A DNA stretch of 64,000 nt, taken from an uncultured Shewanella sp. GTDB taxonomy: Bacteria > Pseudomonadota > Gammaproteobacteria > Enterobacterales > Shewanellaceae. Position numbers and translations under genes: made by a program. The DNA is taken from assembly GCF_947501225.1 (NCBI RefSeq), contig NZ_CANMUW010000006.1, positions 1-64,000 on the forward strand, in the 5' to 3' direction. Shown in pieces: positions 53,059 through 61,610 of the stretch (position 1 is the first letter of the stretch; each line of letters starts with the position of its first letter). A model generated the notes under the pieces. The model did not search any database. It worked only from the letters and a program-made list of their open reading frames with translations, and was not told the DNA's origin.

Positions 53059-53428
53059 AAAGGTTAACGACGAGCCGATGAGTCACAGCTTAACAATTAA
53101 AGTATCGAACAAATATCGCGTAAATGTATGCAAATTATTCGATTTAATAGAATTGAACCGAAGGCAGTACACGGAGAAAGCATGAGTGAATTTTCAGGTG
53201 ATAAATTGACGATGAAACATTCTGTTAACGCTTGTTTTTATTGTGAATAATATTGTTTTTAAGTGACGTTTCTCCATCTGTTTATGTTAGTATCCCTGCT
53301 TCTGAAAATTGGCGCGGTCTTATTGAGACAGCAAAATTGAAATAGCTAAATCGAAATAGCTAAGTCTCTGCCGTCAAAGTGTGTTCGTCAGAGCCTTGGC
53401 TGTGCAACAATGAGGAGTATTGCACGAT
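53059..53428. other. Divergent promoter gap
   Basis: About 370 AT-rich bases between pirin and the 194-residue gene. Both promoters should lie here, but no operator or hairpin stood out. Confidence 0.4.
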
Positions 53429-54013
53429 ATGGATATCACCCCGAAGCAGGACGCGAGTGCGCCTGTTAAACGTTTTCCCCGACTCGATAACGGTGAATTG
53501 GTCAAGACCAGCTTCTGGATCAGTCAGATCTTCATGATTATAGCTACCGTGGCAGGTGTTTACCTGGCCGCTCAGGAGGGGCTCTCTCAGGCTATTACCT
53601 TCGATAACCTGACCAATCAGCAGAACAACTACTACCTGCGCCATGCGCTCTATGATGAGCTCAATGATAATGTCACCATCATCAATGACTACGCTGAGTT
53701 TATTTCGGGTAAATCGACCCATGAGATTAAGAATCACCACCCTGTGCTCGCAAGCTTCGTGTGGGAAAATATGCGTTATTCCCCAAATACCCTGGAAACA
53801 CCCTCACAGATATTGTCAGACACGCGCCGCTTCTATATGAAGGCGACAGAAATCGTCTCCAAGATCGAAGCCAGAACCTACGGCTCTCAATATGGTGGCG
53901 GCTTACTCAAAGCCCTCACTCAGGAGGTCAGCGACAAGACCCTGCCTGCGTTGAAGAGGAATTACACCGCCCTGGCCCTGGAGCTGAAGCGTAACGAGAT
54001 CAACGTAGATTAA
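53429..54013 (+). CDS. Uncharacterised membrane-anchored protein upstream of rhomboid gene
   Basis: A 194-residue protein taken from the ATG at 53429; GAGGAG lies 11 bases before it. A TTG at 53420 is the alternative but is too close to that site. One membrane helix (about 26-47, FWISQIFMIIATVAGVYLAA) is followed by a likely periplasmic helical domain. No motif or family recognised. It is 30 bases before the rhomboid gene, so the two are probably co-transcribed and it could be a partner or substrate of the protease. Confidence 0.7.
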   Translation: MDITPKQDASAPVKRFPRLDNGELVKTSFWISQIFMIIATVAGVYLAAQEGLSQAITFDNLTNQQNNYYLRHALYDELNDNVTIINDYAEFISGKSTHEIKNHHPVLASFVWENMRYSPNTLETPSQILSDTRRFYMKATEIVSKIEARTYGSQYGGGLLKALTQEVSDKTLPALKRNYTALALELKRNEINVD

Positions 54014-54043
54014 GCCCGAGAGAAATACTGAGAGAAAACAACT

Positions 54044-55126
54044 ATGACAATATCCTGTCCGGACTGCCCCCAGAGCGTGATGAAGGTGTATGACTTTCAT
54101 GGAGAAGAGGTAGATTGCTGCCAATCCTGTGGCGGCATGTGGTTTGAAAACGGCGAGCTGAATGCCGCGTTATCCAAGGCCGATAATGGTGATGATAAGG
54201 TGAGGGTAGAGGAGACTCTGGGACAACGCCTTGGTCAATCGACTCGTCGCTGTAACCACTGCAACTGCTCTATGGAGCGCTATCATCTGATGGATGGTTA
54301 CCAGATCGAGGTCGACGTATGCCACCGCTGCAGTGGCGTGTGGATCGATGAACATGAGAGGCAAAAAGTGGTGCAGTCTCCCATGGTGAAGCAGCTGCTC
54401 GCCGAGCTCGACGCTAAGATCAGCGTCAAGACCTGGCTGTTTCAGTTTCTGTCGCAGATGCCGGTGGAGTTCAGCCTTAAGCCGAAATCCCGACCGGTGA
54501 TCACTTACCTGCTGCTGGCGCTCAATATCCTGATCTTCATGGGCTACGGCTTTAATCTCGAAGCCACAGACAGGGTGTTTGCAAACTTTGCCATGCAGTC
54601 CCGTGAACTACTCGCCGGGCATCATCCCTGGTCACTGCTCAGTCACATGTTCCTCCATGGCGACATCATGCACTTAGCGGGCAATATGTATTTCCTCTAC
54701 GTGGTTGGGGATAACCTTGAAGATGCGTTGGGCAGGATGAAGTTTCTCGGCTTATACCTGCTCTGTGGCTTTGCGGCTGCGGCAGCGCAGATTATCGCCG
54801 AACCCGGCTCGGGGGTCTATATGGTGGGGGCCAGCGGTGCGATTGCCGGGTTGTTCGGCATGTATCTGATGTGGTTCCGCCATGCCAGCCTGACGTTTAT
54901 GTTCATTATCTACCAGCGAAAGCTCAGTCCCATGGCGTTTTTTGCCATCTGGCTGGCCTTTAACATATTAGGCCTGGTCATGGCTGGTGAGGGCGTGGCC
55001 TACTGGGCGCATATCGGCGGTTTCGTTGCGGGCCTTGTGATTGGCGCGGCGCTGAAAGCTAAGGTGATGCACTGCAACCCTTTGCTGGCGATGATGAATG
55101 AGCCAGAGGTGAAGGTAAGCCGATAG
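54044..55126 (+). CDS. Rhomboid-family intramembrane protease with two N-terminal zinc ribbons
   Basis: A 360-residue protein. Two TFIIB-like zinc ribbons come first: CPDC with CCQSCGGMWFENGEL (residues 5-45) and CNHC with VCHRCSGVWIDEHE (about 70-108). The rhomboid core begins near 150, with six membrane segments. HMFLHGDIMHLAGNMYFL supplies the conserved histidines and Asn, GASGAIAGLFG holds the catalytic Ser264, and YWAHIGGFVAGL carries the catalytic-dyad His. It should cleave membrane proteins in the inner membrane. The cytoplasmic zinc ribbons may bind a partner; the 194-residue gene before it is the obvious candidate. Confidence 0.92.
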   Translation: MTISCPDCPQSVMKVYDFHGEEVDCCQSCGGMWFENGELNAALSKADNGDDKVRVEETLGQRLGQSTRRCNHCNCSMERYHLMDGYQIEVDVCHRCSGVWIDEHERQKVVQSPMVKQLLAELDAKISVKTWLFQFLSQMPVEFSLKPKSRPVITYLLLALNILIFMGYGFNLEATDRVFANFAMQSRELLAGHHPWSLLSHMFLHGDIMHLAGNMYFLYVVGDNLEDALGRMKFLGLYLLCGFAAAAAQIIAEPGSGVYMVGASGAIAGLFGMYLMWFRHASLTFMFIIYQRKLSPMAFFAIWLAFNILGLVMAGEGVAYWAHIGGFVAGLVIGAALKAKVMHCNPLLAMMNEPEVKVSR

Positions 55127-55170
55127 GCAGAGCTGTGCGTTAGGGCTTACATTACTGTGTGCATTAAGGG

Positions 55171-55201
55171 AGAGTCCAGACTATGTCTGGACTCTTTTTT
55201 G
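55171..55201 (+). terminator. Rho-independent terminator after rhomboid gene
   Basis: Perfect ten-pair stem GAGTCCAGAC/GTCTGGACTC with TAT loop and a T run. It separates the rhomboid operon from the dehalogenase island. Confidence 0.95.
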
Positions 55202-55231
55202 TTTAGGGCTTCCGCATCTCATATAGAAGAC

Positions 55232-55327
55232 AAAATCACTGTAGTAACTCATAGCAACACTATCCGATAAAATGTATCTGTGAACTGACTTACTTACTAC
55301 TCCTGTTATCTTAATTACCCTTCGATG
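55232..55327 (+). repeat. 96-bp regulatory repeat, copy A (before LysR gene)
   Basis: Aligns without gaps to 58251-58346; by hand about 80 of 96 bases match. Shared blocks include TCATAGCAA, CCGATAAAATG, TGTGAACTG, CTTAC and CTGTTATCTTAATTACCC. It ends 48 bases before the LysR start. Confidence 0.85.
55279..55294 (+). promoter_or_regulatory. CRP-like half-conserved site, copy A
   Basis: TGTGAACTGACTTACT fits TGTGA-N6-TCACA with two mismatches in the right half. It lies in repeat copy A. In Shewanella, CRP is known to control much of anaerobic respiration. Confidence 0.5.
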
Positions 55328-55375
55328 CTAATAAATCACAACCTCGATTCAGGGGTTGGCAGGTACTAAAGAGTT

Positions 55376-56356
55376 ATGAAAACTATGCAACGAAGACGCC
55401 CCCCTCAACAACAAAGCACGCCCCAAGAGCTGGCCAGTCAACTCAGGTTAGATGAGATAAAGCTGTTTAATCTGGTCGCCAAACTGGGCAGTTTCAGTGC
55501 CGCAGCCAAGCAATCCGGCATTAGCCAGCCTACTGCCAGTCGTCGTATTCGTCGACTGGAGGATAGTCTGGGCCTGAGGCTGTTCGAGCGCACGACCCAC
55601 ACTGTGACTCTGACTGAACTTGGGACACAATTTTTGCAGCACAGTCTGCAACTGATGGCCAATTTCGACAGTACCCTGAGTTTCGTGCAGCAGACCAGAG
55701 AGGAGCCTGAGGGCCTGTTAACTGTGGGTCTACCACTCTGGTTACTGCAAACAATCGACAGCGTTTTTTTTGCGGACTTTTTGCAAAAGTACCCGAAAAT
55801 CCGGCTCAACTTTTATAATGTTTCCCCGGTGCGGCTGCAAGCCGAGAGCTTTGAGTGTGACGAAATGGATCTGATGCTGCATTTCTTTCTTCCCGCGGAT
55901 CGCAAGATGACAGCCCGGCCGCTGCAAGCGTACCAGCTTGATTTTTTTGCCAATCCAAATTACCTGGCAAGGGCCCCGACACTGGAGCACCCACGTCAAT
56001 TCAGCTATCACGACTGCCTGTATGTCAGAAACCCGTTTTTACAGGACAAGGGCTGGATCTGGACTGAAAACGGCCAATCCAATTCGGTCATCATCAATGC
56101 GCTGAGTACATTCGAGACATTCACTCCGGCGTTAGACTGGGCTCTGCAGGGGATTGGGGTGATCTGGTGTCCAACACCTCTCATCGATAAAGCCGATCCT
56201 GAGCGGAAGATGGTAAGGCTGTTTGATGGTGCCTATGCGACAAGCATAACCCTTAACGCCATCTATCCGTCCCGACGACTCCTCTCCCCCAAAGTCAAAG
56301 TCTTTATGGAGGAGCTGACCCGCTTCCTGCGCAACGGTCATGCAGTAAGTGCATAA
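55376..56356 (+). CDS. LysR-family transcriptional regulator of the dehalogenase island
   Basis: A 326-residue regulator. After a polar N-terminal extension (about 25 residues), the winged helix-turn-helix is at about 27-85: LFNLVAKLGSFSAAAKQSGI, SQPTASRRIRRLEDSLG and LRLFERTTHTVTLTELG. A LysR substrate domain follows (LLTVGLPLWLL onward). It lies 86 bases before rdhA in the same direction. LysR regulators of respiratory loci usually sense a small effector, here possibly a halogenated compound; this is inferred from position only. Its own promoter carries the 96-bp repeat shared with the fusion gene. Confidence 0.9.
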   Translation: MKTMQRRRPPQQQSTPQELASQLRLDEIKLFNLVAKLGSFSAAAKQSGISQPTASRRIRRLEDSLGLRLFERTTHTVTLTELGTQFLQHSLQLMANFDSTLSFVQQTREEPEGLLTVGLPLWLLQTIDSVFFADFLQKYPKIRLNFYNVSPVRLQAESFECDEMDLMLHFFLPADRKMTARPLQAYQLDFFANPNYLARAPTLEHPRQFSYHDCLYVRNPFLQDKGWIWTENGQSNSVIINALSTFETFTPALDWALQGIGVIWCPTPLIDKADPERKMVRLFDGAYATSITLNAIYPSRRLLSPKVKVFMEELTRFLRNGHAVSA

Positions 56357-56442
56357 ACGGTTTCGACTGGCGCTACTAAAACCATATAAAAATCATGGGT
56401 ATACTCCGGCGACATAAACATGTTGTTAATTAAGGTAACCCT

Positions 56443-57849
56443 ATGACTACAGAGAAGGATAACAATTCCACCGATGCACCGGCGGATCCGTCCCGTCGTA
56501 AGATGTTCAGGCTCAGTGCGGTGGCGGCCGGTATTGCGGCTGTGGGCGGCGCAGGCTCTTTTATCAGCCATCGAGTCGAGGGGGTTCCCTTCGAGGGGGG
56601 CTTCCCTATGCCAATTGATGATAAGGTGCTCAAGCCTTTTAGTCAGCGCAACTGGATCTTTTCTCAAGGTGGTTCAGAGAGGAACCGGGCCGAATTTCCT
56701 AACCGGGATAAGGCATTTTCTGATTTGATCGGCGAAGAGGGGTGGTCGTTTCAAGATGGTATGTTTGCCGCGTCAGACTATACCCGCAGCCCTGAGCAGT
56801 GGGACAATGCACGCCCCGGTTACCAGCAGATAGACTGGGCACTCTTCTGTGCGGCCTCACACCCGCTGGAATACCTGGGCAAGATGGCCAAATTCGGCAT
56901 GCCGGATGCTCCTGGGATCTGTGGCTGGCCCCAAAAGAACCTTGCGCCGGTGAAGTGGCAGTTTACCTCCAAGAAAGAGGCGGCTACCAAAATCAAGCGC
57001 GCCGCTAAGCTATTCGGCGCCACCCGGGTTGGGATCACTTATAACGATCCCCGCTGGAACTACGAGCCAATGTACAACATCTTCGAGTCTAAGGAGGTTT
57101 CCTGGGACGAGTATCCCTTTAAGCCCAAGACTGTAATCGTCATGCTGCACGAGATGGACTACGATGCGATTAGGACCTCCCCGTCTCCCGCCTCTGTGGG
57201 AGCCGTCAACAAGGGGTATACCGACATGGCGGTGAAGGCGGGCTCATTGGCCGACTTTATTAGGCGTCTGGGCTATAAGGCGGTAGCTTCGCACAATGAC
57301 TCTATCAACAAAGTGGCTTACGGCATCATGGCGGGGCTTGGTGAAGGTGCACGAAACGGCGCCCTGGTGGCACCTGGGTTGGGGCCACGAGTCCGTATTT
57401 CGGCGGTGATCACCGATTTTGATTTTGTCGAATATGACAAGCCACGAAACTTCGGCATCATGGAGTTCTGCGAGCATTGTAAGTTGTGTGCCGACCGTTG
57501 TCCTTCCAAAGCCATCACATTCGATGATAAGCCAGGTTTCAGGCCCACTTACGAGGGGGCCGACAATCCGGATCTGGCCTGGGCCGGACAGATCGGGGTT
57601 AAGAAGTTCTACAACGATGCCAAGAAGTGCTTCAAGTTCTGGGCCGATAATACCGTCGCCTGCACAAACTGCATCAAGGCATGTCCGTGGAATAAGCCGG
57701 ATTTCTGGCATCATCGCCTGATCGATGCATCCAACACCTTCACCAAAGGCCCGGTTCACACCTTTATGAAGGATATGGACACCCTGTTTGGTTATGGCGA
57801 TATGGATGTGGCTAAGGCGACCAAACTGTTTTGGAATAAGGAGGATTAG
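56443..57849 (+). CDS. rdhA: Reductive dehalogenase catalytic subunit
   Basis: A 468-residue corrinoid/iron-sulfur enzyme that uses organohalides as electron acceptors. A Tat signal is present: SRRKMFRLS (Arg18-Arg19) then a hydrophobic stretch. The core follows the RdhA pattern: DFIRRLGYKAVAS, AYGIMAGLGEGARNG, APGLGPRVRISAVITD and an NFGIMEFCEHCKLCADRCPS segment. Two 4Fe-4S sites are complete: CEHCKLCADRCP starting at Cys343, and CTNCIKACP starting at Cys407, fitting the bacterial-ferredoxin arrangement of RdhA. The usual PXYG appears as PGLG. Substrate cannot be predicted, though an RdhA of S. sediminis is known to act on tetrachloroethene. It is followed at once by an RdhB-like anchor. Confidence 0.95.
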   Translation: MTTEKDNNSTDAPADPSRRKMFRLSAVAAGIAAVGGAGSFISHRVEGVPFEGGFPMPIDDKVLKPFSQRNWIFSQGGSERNRAEFPNRDKAFSDLIGEEGWSFQDGMFAASDYTRSPEQWDNARPGYQQIDWALFCAASHPLEYLGKMAKFGMPDAPGICGWPQKNLAPVKWQFTSKKEAATKIKRAAKLFGATRVGITYNDPRWNYEPMYNIFESKEVSWDEYPFKPKTVIVMLHEMDYDAIRTSPSPASVGAVNKGYTDMAVKAGSLADFIRRLGYKAVASHNDSINKVAYGIMAGLGEGARNGALVAPGLGPRVRISAVITDFDFVEYDKPRNFGIMEFCEHCKLCADRCPSKAITFDDKPGFRPTYEGADNPDLAWAGQIGVKKFYNDAKKCFKFWADNTVACTNCIKACPWNKPDFWHHRLIDASNTFTKGPVHTFMKDMDTLFGYGDMDVAKATKLFWNKED

Positions 57850-57851
57850 TC

Positions 57852-58136
57852 ATGATGGGATTGCAATGGTACCTGATGGGAGCACTGACCATTTTTGCCT
57901 GGAACGGTTACTTATGGCTGGGGCGTCACTATCGACTCGACTGGAAAGCAAGCCTTGGCTTGTTCATTTCAGCCTGCACTCTTTTAGTCTGCTTCGGTTG
58001 GTCATGGGCATCATTCGCCGAGGGCGAGGCCAGATCCGGTGCCATGGGGCTGCTGATATTCGGACTCGGTGGCCTGCTGATATTCAGTGGCACCTGGCGT
58101 GCCTTTATCAAGCCGAAGAATTGCTCGCTTAACTAG
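57852..58136 (+). CDS. rdhB: RdhB-like membrane anchor for the dehalogenase
   Basis: A 94-residue protein starting two bases after the rdhA stop. Three hydrophobic helices (about 5-22, 34-55, 64-84) match the size and layout of RdhB/PceB anchors, which hold RdhA at the outer face of the cytoplasmic membrane. The TIFAWNGYLWLG segment and Glu57-Gly-Glu-Ala loop resemble the outward loop that contacts RdhA. Assignment rests on position, length and helices, since these anchors diverge fast. Confidence 0.85.
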   Translation: MMGLQWYLMGALTIFAWNGYLWLGRHYRLDWKASLGLFISACTLLVCFGWSWASFAEGEARSGAMGLLIFGLGGLLIFSGTWRAFIKPKNCSLN

Positions 58137-58250
58137 CTTGAAATGCCGGAGGTGTGGTGTATTCGATGATGTCACACCTCCAGAGCATAACGACCGCTGC
58201 GATTGAGATGACTTACAGTCAACTGAGCAATAGCGGGCTAGAAAAAAGAG

Positions 58251-58346
58251 AAAATCACTACAGTAAGTCATAGCAATGTTACCCGATAAAATGCAAGTGT
58301 GAACTGGCTTACAGACGACCCCTGTTATCTTAATTACCCTTCGCTG
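58251..58346 (+). repeat. 96-bp regulatory repeat, copy B (before fusion gene)
   Basis: Gap-free match to 55232-55327. It ends exactly at the ATG of the fusion gene taken here. Placing the repeat in the promoter argues against the upstream GTG start at 58299, which lies within it. Confidence 0.85.
58298..58313 (+). promoter_or_regulatory. CRP-like site, copy B
   Basis: TGTGAACTGGCTTACA fits TGTGA-N6-TCACA with one mismatch. Its centre lies about 41.5 bases before the ATG at 58347, so if used as a class II site the transcript would begin close to or at that codon; a downstream start at 58371 would then be more comfortable. Confidence 0.55.
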
Positions 58347-61244
58347 ATGAACAAACAACCAACGACTTTCATGAAAAAGAACTTAGGCCCCCATCTAGAG
58401 AAACTGTGGCTCTTGTTTGCATGGAGCACCTTGATCTTAGCCTTCATCATAGGCCATATAGCGGCTAAACCCGACTATCTGACGATGGCTAAGGCTCACT
58501 ATACCAATTTCAATTTGGTTCCCTCCAAAGACTATACCAGCCTGCCTGTGGTATTTGTGCCGGGTGAGAACAGCCAAAATACAAGCGAGGGCGAGGCCGT
58601 AGTCATCGCGGCCGGTACCGGTTATGGCGGCCCGTTTGTACTGGGGGTGAGAGCCCAGAAAGGTGAGAACACAGCCCGAATCAAAGAGGTGGTGGTACTG
58701 TCACATAAAGAGACACCCGCCTACCTGCAGAAGCTGATTAATAACAACTTTTTCAGGCAGTTTATCAATAAATCTGTTACCGATAACTTTCTGATAGACG
58801 ATGATGTCGATGGCATCTCCGGCGCGACCGTCTCTTCCAAAGGCTTCACCAAGGCGATTGCCGGAGCCCTGCACAAGGGGGCCGAAAACCATCTGGGTTA
58901 CGAGAAAAGCTGGAAGGAGGTCGAGTGGTCGCCGGGGCTCAATGAGGCACTGATGGTCGGCCTGTTTTTGATGGTGCTGGTGGTCGTTTACGCGCCGAGG
59001 CATATTGCCAAGCCGTTCAAAATTATTCTGCCCTTTGCCAGCCTGGCTTTCGTCGGCTTCTATGTGAATGCCTCCATTAGCCTGGGAACATTGGCCGGAA
59101 TTGTCATGGGCTATGTGCCGGAGTTCAGGCAGTATCCCATCTGGTGGATCATCGTCGGTGGTGTGTTGGCCGGTATCATCTTTCTGGGGCGCAACCTCTA
59201 TTGTGGCTACCTCTGTCCATTCAGCGTCATCCAGGATCTGCTGCAAAAGATCAGCGGCATCAAGCTGGCTCTGCGACCGGGCATGGCCAGAAACGCCAGA
59301 CGTGTCATCTATGGTCTGAGCTGGTTCGCGCTTATCCTCATCTTCCTGTCACGCCATCCGGCTCTGGGATCCTATGAACCCTTCGGCATGATGTTCTCGC
59401 TGCAGGGGATGGGTATTCAATGGTATATCTTACCTTTCAGTCTGCTGGGGTCATTCTTCGTGCCTCAGTTCTGGTGCCGCCTGTTCTGTCCGGTAGGTCT
59501 GTATCTGTCCGAGGCGGTGCGTTTACAGCATGCCACGGTTCGCACCGCAGGCAACATCTTAGTGAAGAATGTCAGCAGTGATCCGCAAAGCAGCTTCGAG
59601 AGCTACTCTAAGGCGACCGATACCCTGACCATACTGTTTGCATCGCAAACCGGTAACTCCAAGCATCTGGCTTATCAGTTAAAGGCGAATTGCGATGCCA
59701 ATGGTTTGCCGGTGCGGATTCAATCCATGGCCGACTACGACATCGATAACCTGCAGCGTGAAAGCCACCTGATCATAGTGACCAGTACCTATGGTGAGGG
59801 GGAGCCCCCGGAGAGCGCCGAAGGTTTCTATCACAGCCTCTTCAGTGACGATGCGCCTCAGCTGCCGAACCTCTCCTATTCGATACTGGCGCTGGGCGAC
59901 ACCGGCTACCGTTTCTTCTGTCAGACTGGCATCGACTTCGACGAGCGACTGGCCGAGCTTGGTGCACAGCGTCTGCATGAGCGGGCGGAGTGTGATGTCG
60001 ACTACGAGGCCATGGCAGATGCATGGATCACGTCGGTCATTAAGTTACTGCAAAATCGACTGGAGTCCAGCTGCGCCAATGCCGTGATGCCTACCGAATC
60101 GACCGGGGCGGAGCAGGCATACTACAACAAGGCTCGTCCGTACCCGGCCCGCCTGCTGGCTAATGAAGCACTGGCAGCCGACGGCTGTGAAAAAGATTTC
60201 CGTCATATCGCGCTGTCACTGGAAGGCTCGGGGATCCGCTATCAACCGGGGGATCTACTGAGTGTATGGTTTAAGAATGATGAGGCTGAGGTCGAGGCCC
60301 TGCTTTCCAGTCTATCTATCCCGGCAGATACCGAGGTCGAAGTAGACGGCGCCCCGGTGACCATAGAGCAGGCCCTGATTGAGAGCTATGAGCTGACCCA
60401 GTGCCATCCGGGCTTTATAGAAAAGTATGCCGCCCTGAGCCAACAAGCCGAGTTGGCTGAGTTGGCGGCTGATTTTGACAAGATGCGCGACTATGCGCGC
60501 CGCCATCAGATCTTCGAAATGGTGCGTCAGTATCCGGCAAGGCTAACGGCGGAGCAGTTACTGTCATCCCTGCGCAGGCTGACGCCAAGAAAATACTCTA
60601 TCTCCTCCAGTCAGTCCGAGGTGGGGGAAGAGGTTCATCTGACCATAGCCGTGGTCGAATACCAGCGTGAACATGGCACCGAGAGTCACCGATATGTGGG
60701 GGGAGCCAGCGGCTACCTTGGTCGGCGACTGGCAGTGGAAGCAGAGGTGAAGGTCTTCGTCGAGGAGAATGAACACTTCCGTCTGCCCGAGCATGACGAC
60801 GCCTCTGTGATCATGATCGGTCCGGGAACCGGTGTCGCGCCTTTCAGGGGGTTCATGCAGCAGCGCTCGGCGCAAAAACACAGGGGCAAGAGCTGGCTCT
60901 TCTTCGGTAACCGAAACGAAGCGCTGGATTACCTCTACCGGGATGAATGGCAGCAGTACCTGGAACGCGGTTCATTGAGTCGCATGGATCTTGCCTTCTC
61001 TCGGGACCAGCAACAGAAGATCTATGTTCAACATAGGATCGAGCAGCAGGGTGCAGAGTTTTATGCATGGCTCGAGCAGGGTGGCTATATCTACATCTGC
61101 GGCGATGTCTCGCACATGGCGGCCGATGTTGAGAGCGCCATCATGCAGGTGATCGAGACCCATGGAGAGCGCTCAGCGGAGGAGGCGATGGAGTATTTCG
61201 AGCGCCTTAAACGTGAAAAGCGCCTGTTGAAAGACGTCTACTAG
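58347..61244 (+). CDS. Fusion of PceC/NosR-like membrane flavoprotein with CysJ-like NADPH diflavin reductase
   Basis: About 965 residues. Helix 1 (about 17-37) leads to a periplasmic FMN-binding domain with DGISGATVS, whose Thr161 fits the covalent FMN site of NqrC/PceC proteins. Five further helices follow; the CGYLCP and CRLFCP motifs (CX3CP) sit at predicted cytoplasmic ends, as in NosR and PceC. From about 427 on there is a full CysJ-type reductase: LFASQTGNSKHLA (FMN loop), ALGDTGYRFFCQTG, RKYSISSSQ (FAD), GPGTGVAPFRGFMQ (NADPH) and terminal KDVY, close to the CysJ of this same window. Counting helices places this half in the cytoplasm. I infer electron flow from NADPH through FAD/FMN and the membrane part to periplasmic FMN and RdhA. 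No strong ribosome-binding site; starts at 58299 or 58371 are possible. Confidence 0.9.
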   Translation: MNKQPTTFMKKNLGPHLEKLWLLFAWSTLILAFIIGHIAAKPDYLTMAKAHYTNFNLVPSKDYTSLPVVFVPGENSQNTSEGEAVVIAAGTGYGGPFVLGVRAQKGENTARIKEVVVLSHKETPAYLQKLINNNFFRQFINKSVTDNFLIDDDVDGISGATVSSKGFTKAIAGALHKGAENHLGYEKSWKEVEWSPGLNEALMVGLFLMVLVVVYAPRHIAKPFKIILPFASLAFVGFYVNASISLGTLAGIVMGYVPEFRQYPIWWIIVGGVLAGIIFLGRNLYCGYLCPFSVIQDLLQKISGIKLALRPGMARNARRVIYGLSWFALILIFLSRHPALGSYEPFGMMFSLQGMGIQWYILPFSLLGSFFVPQFWCRLFCPVGLYLSEAVRLQHATVRTAGNILVKNVSSDPQSSFESYSKATDTLTILFASQTGNSKHLAYQLKANCDANGLPVRIQSMADYDIDNLQRESHLIIVTSTYGEGEPPESAEGFYHSLFSDDAPQLPNLSYSILALGDTGYRFFCQTGIDFDERLAELGAQRLHERAECDVDYEAMADAWITSVIKLLQNRLESSCANAVMPTESTGAEQAYYNKARPYPARLLANEALAADGCEKDFRHIALSLEGSGIRYQPGDLLSVWFKNDEAEVEALLSSLSIPADTEVEVDGAPVTIEQALIESYELTQCHPGFIEKYAALSQQAELAELAADFDKMRDYARRHQIFEMVRQYPARLTAEQLLSSLRRLTPRKYSISSSQSEVGEEVHLTIAVVEYQREHGTESHRYVGGASGYLGRRLAVEAEVKVFVEENEHFRLPEHDDASVIMIGPGTGVAPFRGFMQQRSAQKHRGKSWLFFGNRNEALDYLYRDEWQQYLERGSLSRMDLAFSRDQQQKIYVQHRIEQQGAEFYAWLEQGGYIYICGDVSHMAADVESAIMQVIETHGERSAEEAMEYFERLKREKRLLKDVY

Positions 61245-61305
61245 CGCTCGTCTCTTTACAGACGTGCAAGCAGTGCAATTACAGTTAACTTATGAGGCAC
61301 CGATT

Positions 61306-61506
61306 TTGAGTGAATCAAACAATACGGGTCACGAACAGAGCGGCAAAAAGATAAGCACCTTCGAAACAAAGATGAGTTTCGGCCTGGGACTCATCACCCT
61401 GCTGCTCATCTTCGGCTATTTCTATGAGTCGTTTCAGGAGGTTCAGCGTCAGGAGGTGATCGTTATCGCCATCGACAGAATAGAGGCCGCTTCAGGCGCT
61501 GAGTAA
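61306..61506 (+). CDS. Small single-helix membrane protein of the dehalogenase island
   Basis: A 66-residue protein from a TTG at 61306 with GAGG eight bases upstream; the open frame runs back to a GTG at 61264 without a ribosome-binding site. One membrane helix (about 29-47, MSFGLGLITLLLIFGYFYES) follows a polar N-terminus; the C-terminus is acidic and would face the periplasm. It begins 61 bases after the fusion gene and is the last gene in that direction. Possibly a stabilising or assembly subunit, which is unproven. Confidence 0.65.
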   Translation: MSESNNTGHEQSGKKISTFETKMSFGLGLITLLLIFGYFYESFQEVQRQEVIVIAIDRIEAASGAE

Positions 61507-61610
61507 TGCCAATCGGTATTAGCTATTTACAGTCATCTCCCCGACATCGACCCATAAGGATATGGGTTCGATGTCACTCCTGTCTGCGATGATAGCGGCT
61601 ATGTCGTGAG

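Noticed and set aside
56425..56439. GTTAATTAAGGTAAC before rdhA as a third copy of the GTTATCTTAATTACC element (inverted)
   Set aside because: It resembles the element and has T-N11-A symmetry, but its AAGG is the ribosome-binding site four bases before the start codon, so the likeness may be coincidence.
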